Assembly (NCBI GenBank): GCA_003024985.2
Contig: PXIH01S0001595.1
Length of the DNA: 18,377 nucleotides
Source: Euperipatoides rowelli
Lineage: Eukaryota > Onychophora > Udeonychophora > Euonychophora > Peripatopsidae
Reading direction: 5' to 3' (one strand)
Shown: piece by piece, positions 18,284-18,377 of the stretch
How the letters are laid out: each line of letters opens with the position of its first letter
Numbering within the stretch: the first letter of the stretch is position 1
Program-made: the position numbers and the translations under genes
The notes under the pieces: generated by a model
What the model was told of the DNA's origin: nothing
Databases searched by the model: none
Seen by the model: only the letters and a program-made list of their open reading frames with translations

Positions 18284-18377
18284 TGTATTTATAAAGGGCA
18301 TCATTTATCCATGTGTATTTATAAAGGGCATCAATTATCCATGTGTATTTATACAGGGCATCATTTATCCATGTGTA
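18284..18377 (+). repeat. 30-bp minisatellite, at least three units, open at the window end
   Basis: Units at 18284-18313, 18314-18343 and 18344-18373 are TGTATTTATAAAGGGCATCA followed by TTTATCCATG. They differ at two positions only (T to A at 18327 in unit 2, A to C in unit 3). A fourth unit begins TGTA at 18374. High identity points to recent expansion; the array continues beyond the window. Confidence 0.9.

Overview
The window looks like A+T-rich, gene-poor nuclear DNA from an animal, most likely an invertebrate. There is no bacterial gene layout: ribosome binding sites, operons and long ORFs are absent, homopolymer tracts are everywhere, and the recognisable coding matter is decayed transposon protein. 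A remnant of a DUF4817/mariner-like transposase at 1082-1366 and arthropod-style repeat ends (AGATGGCGCTG) lean weakly towards an arthropod or another marine or terrestrial invertebrate. The species cannot be named from sequence alone. StuI-type palindromes (AGGCCT inside TAGGCCTA), TAGGCTA and TACTGTA/TACAGTA recur throughout, well above what base composition suggests.

Layout. 1-1400: a short hAT-like element, a diverged piece of a related repeat, a T25G9 tract, and an internally deleted, frameshifted mariner-type transposase. 1400-4060: mostly featureless A+T-rich DNA, with an unidentified degenerate reading frame on the minus strand (2593-2784) and the decayed C-terminal tail of a LINE reverse transcriptase (3818-4051). 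4060-6900: more A+T-rich DNA, a 306-bp segment between perfect 17-bp direct repeats, and a well-bounded 427-bp hAT-like MITE with an 8-bp target duplication. 6900-12500: largely empty, apart from a CpG-bearing pocket at about 8560-9080 that holds a 35-codon ORF and a hairpin and could be a promoter or first exon. 12545-13990: a nested inverted-repeat region centred on a 399-bp foldback element. 14277-15118: the best candidate for a host gene, two short phase-compatible exons followed by an AATAAA. 15190-16290: a small inverted repeat, a ZNF143/Staf-like motif, and a clear 328-bp piggyBac-like MITE flanked by TTAA and carrying a perfect hairpin. 16900-18377: a diverged tandem duplication and a 30-bp minisatellite that runs off the window end.

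No intact, identifiable protein-coding gene, rRNA, tRNA or CRISPR array is visible. The genes do not form a pathway. What the window shows is layered insertion and decay of DNA transposons and one LINE, plus two weak candidates for small host exons.
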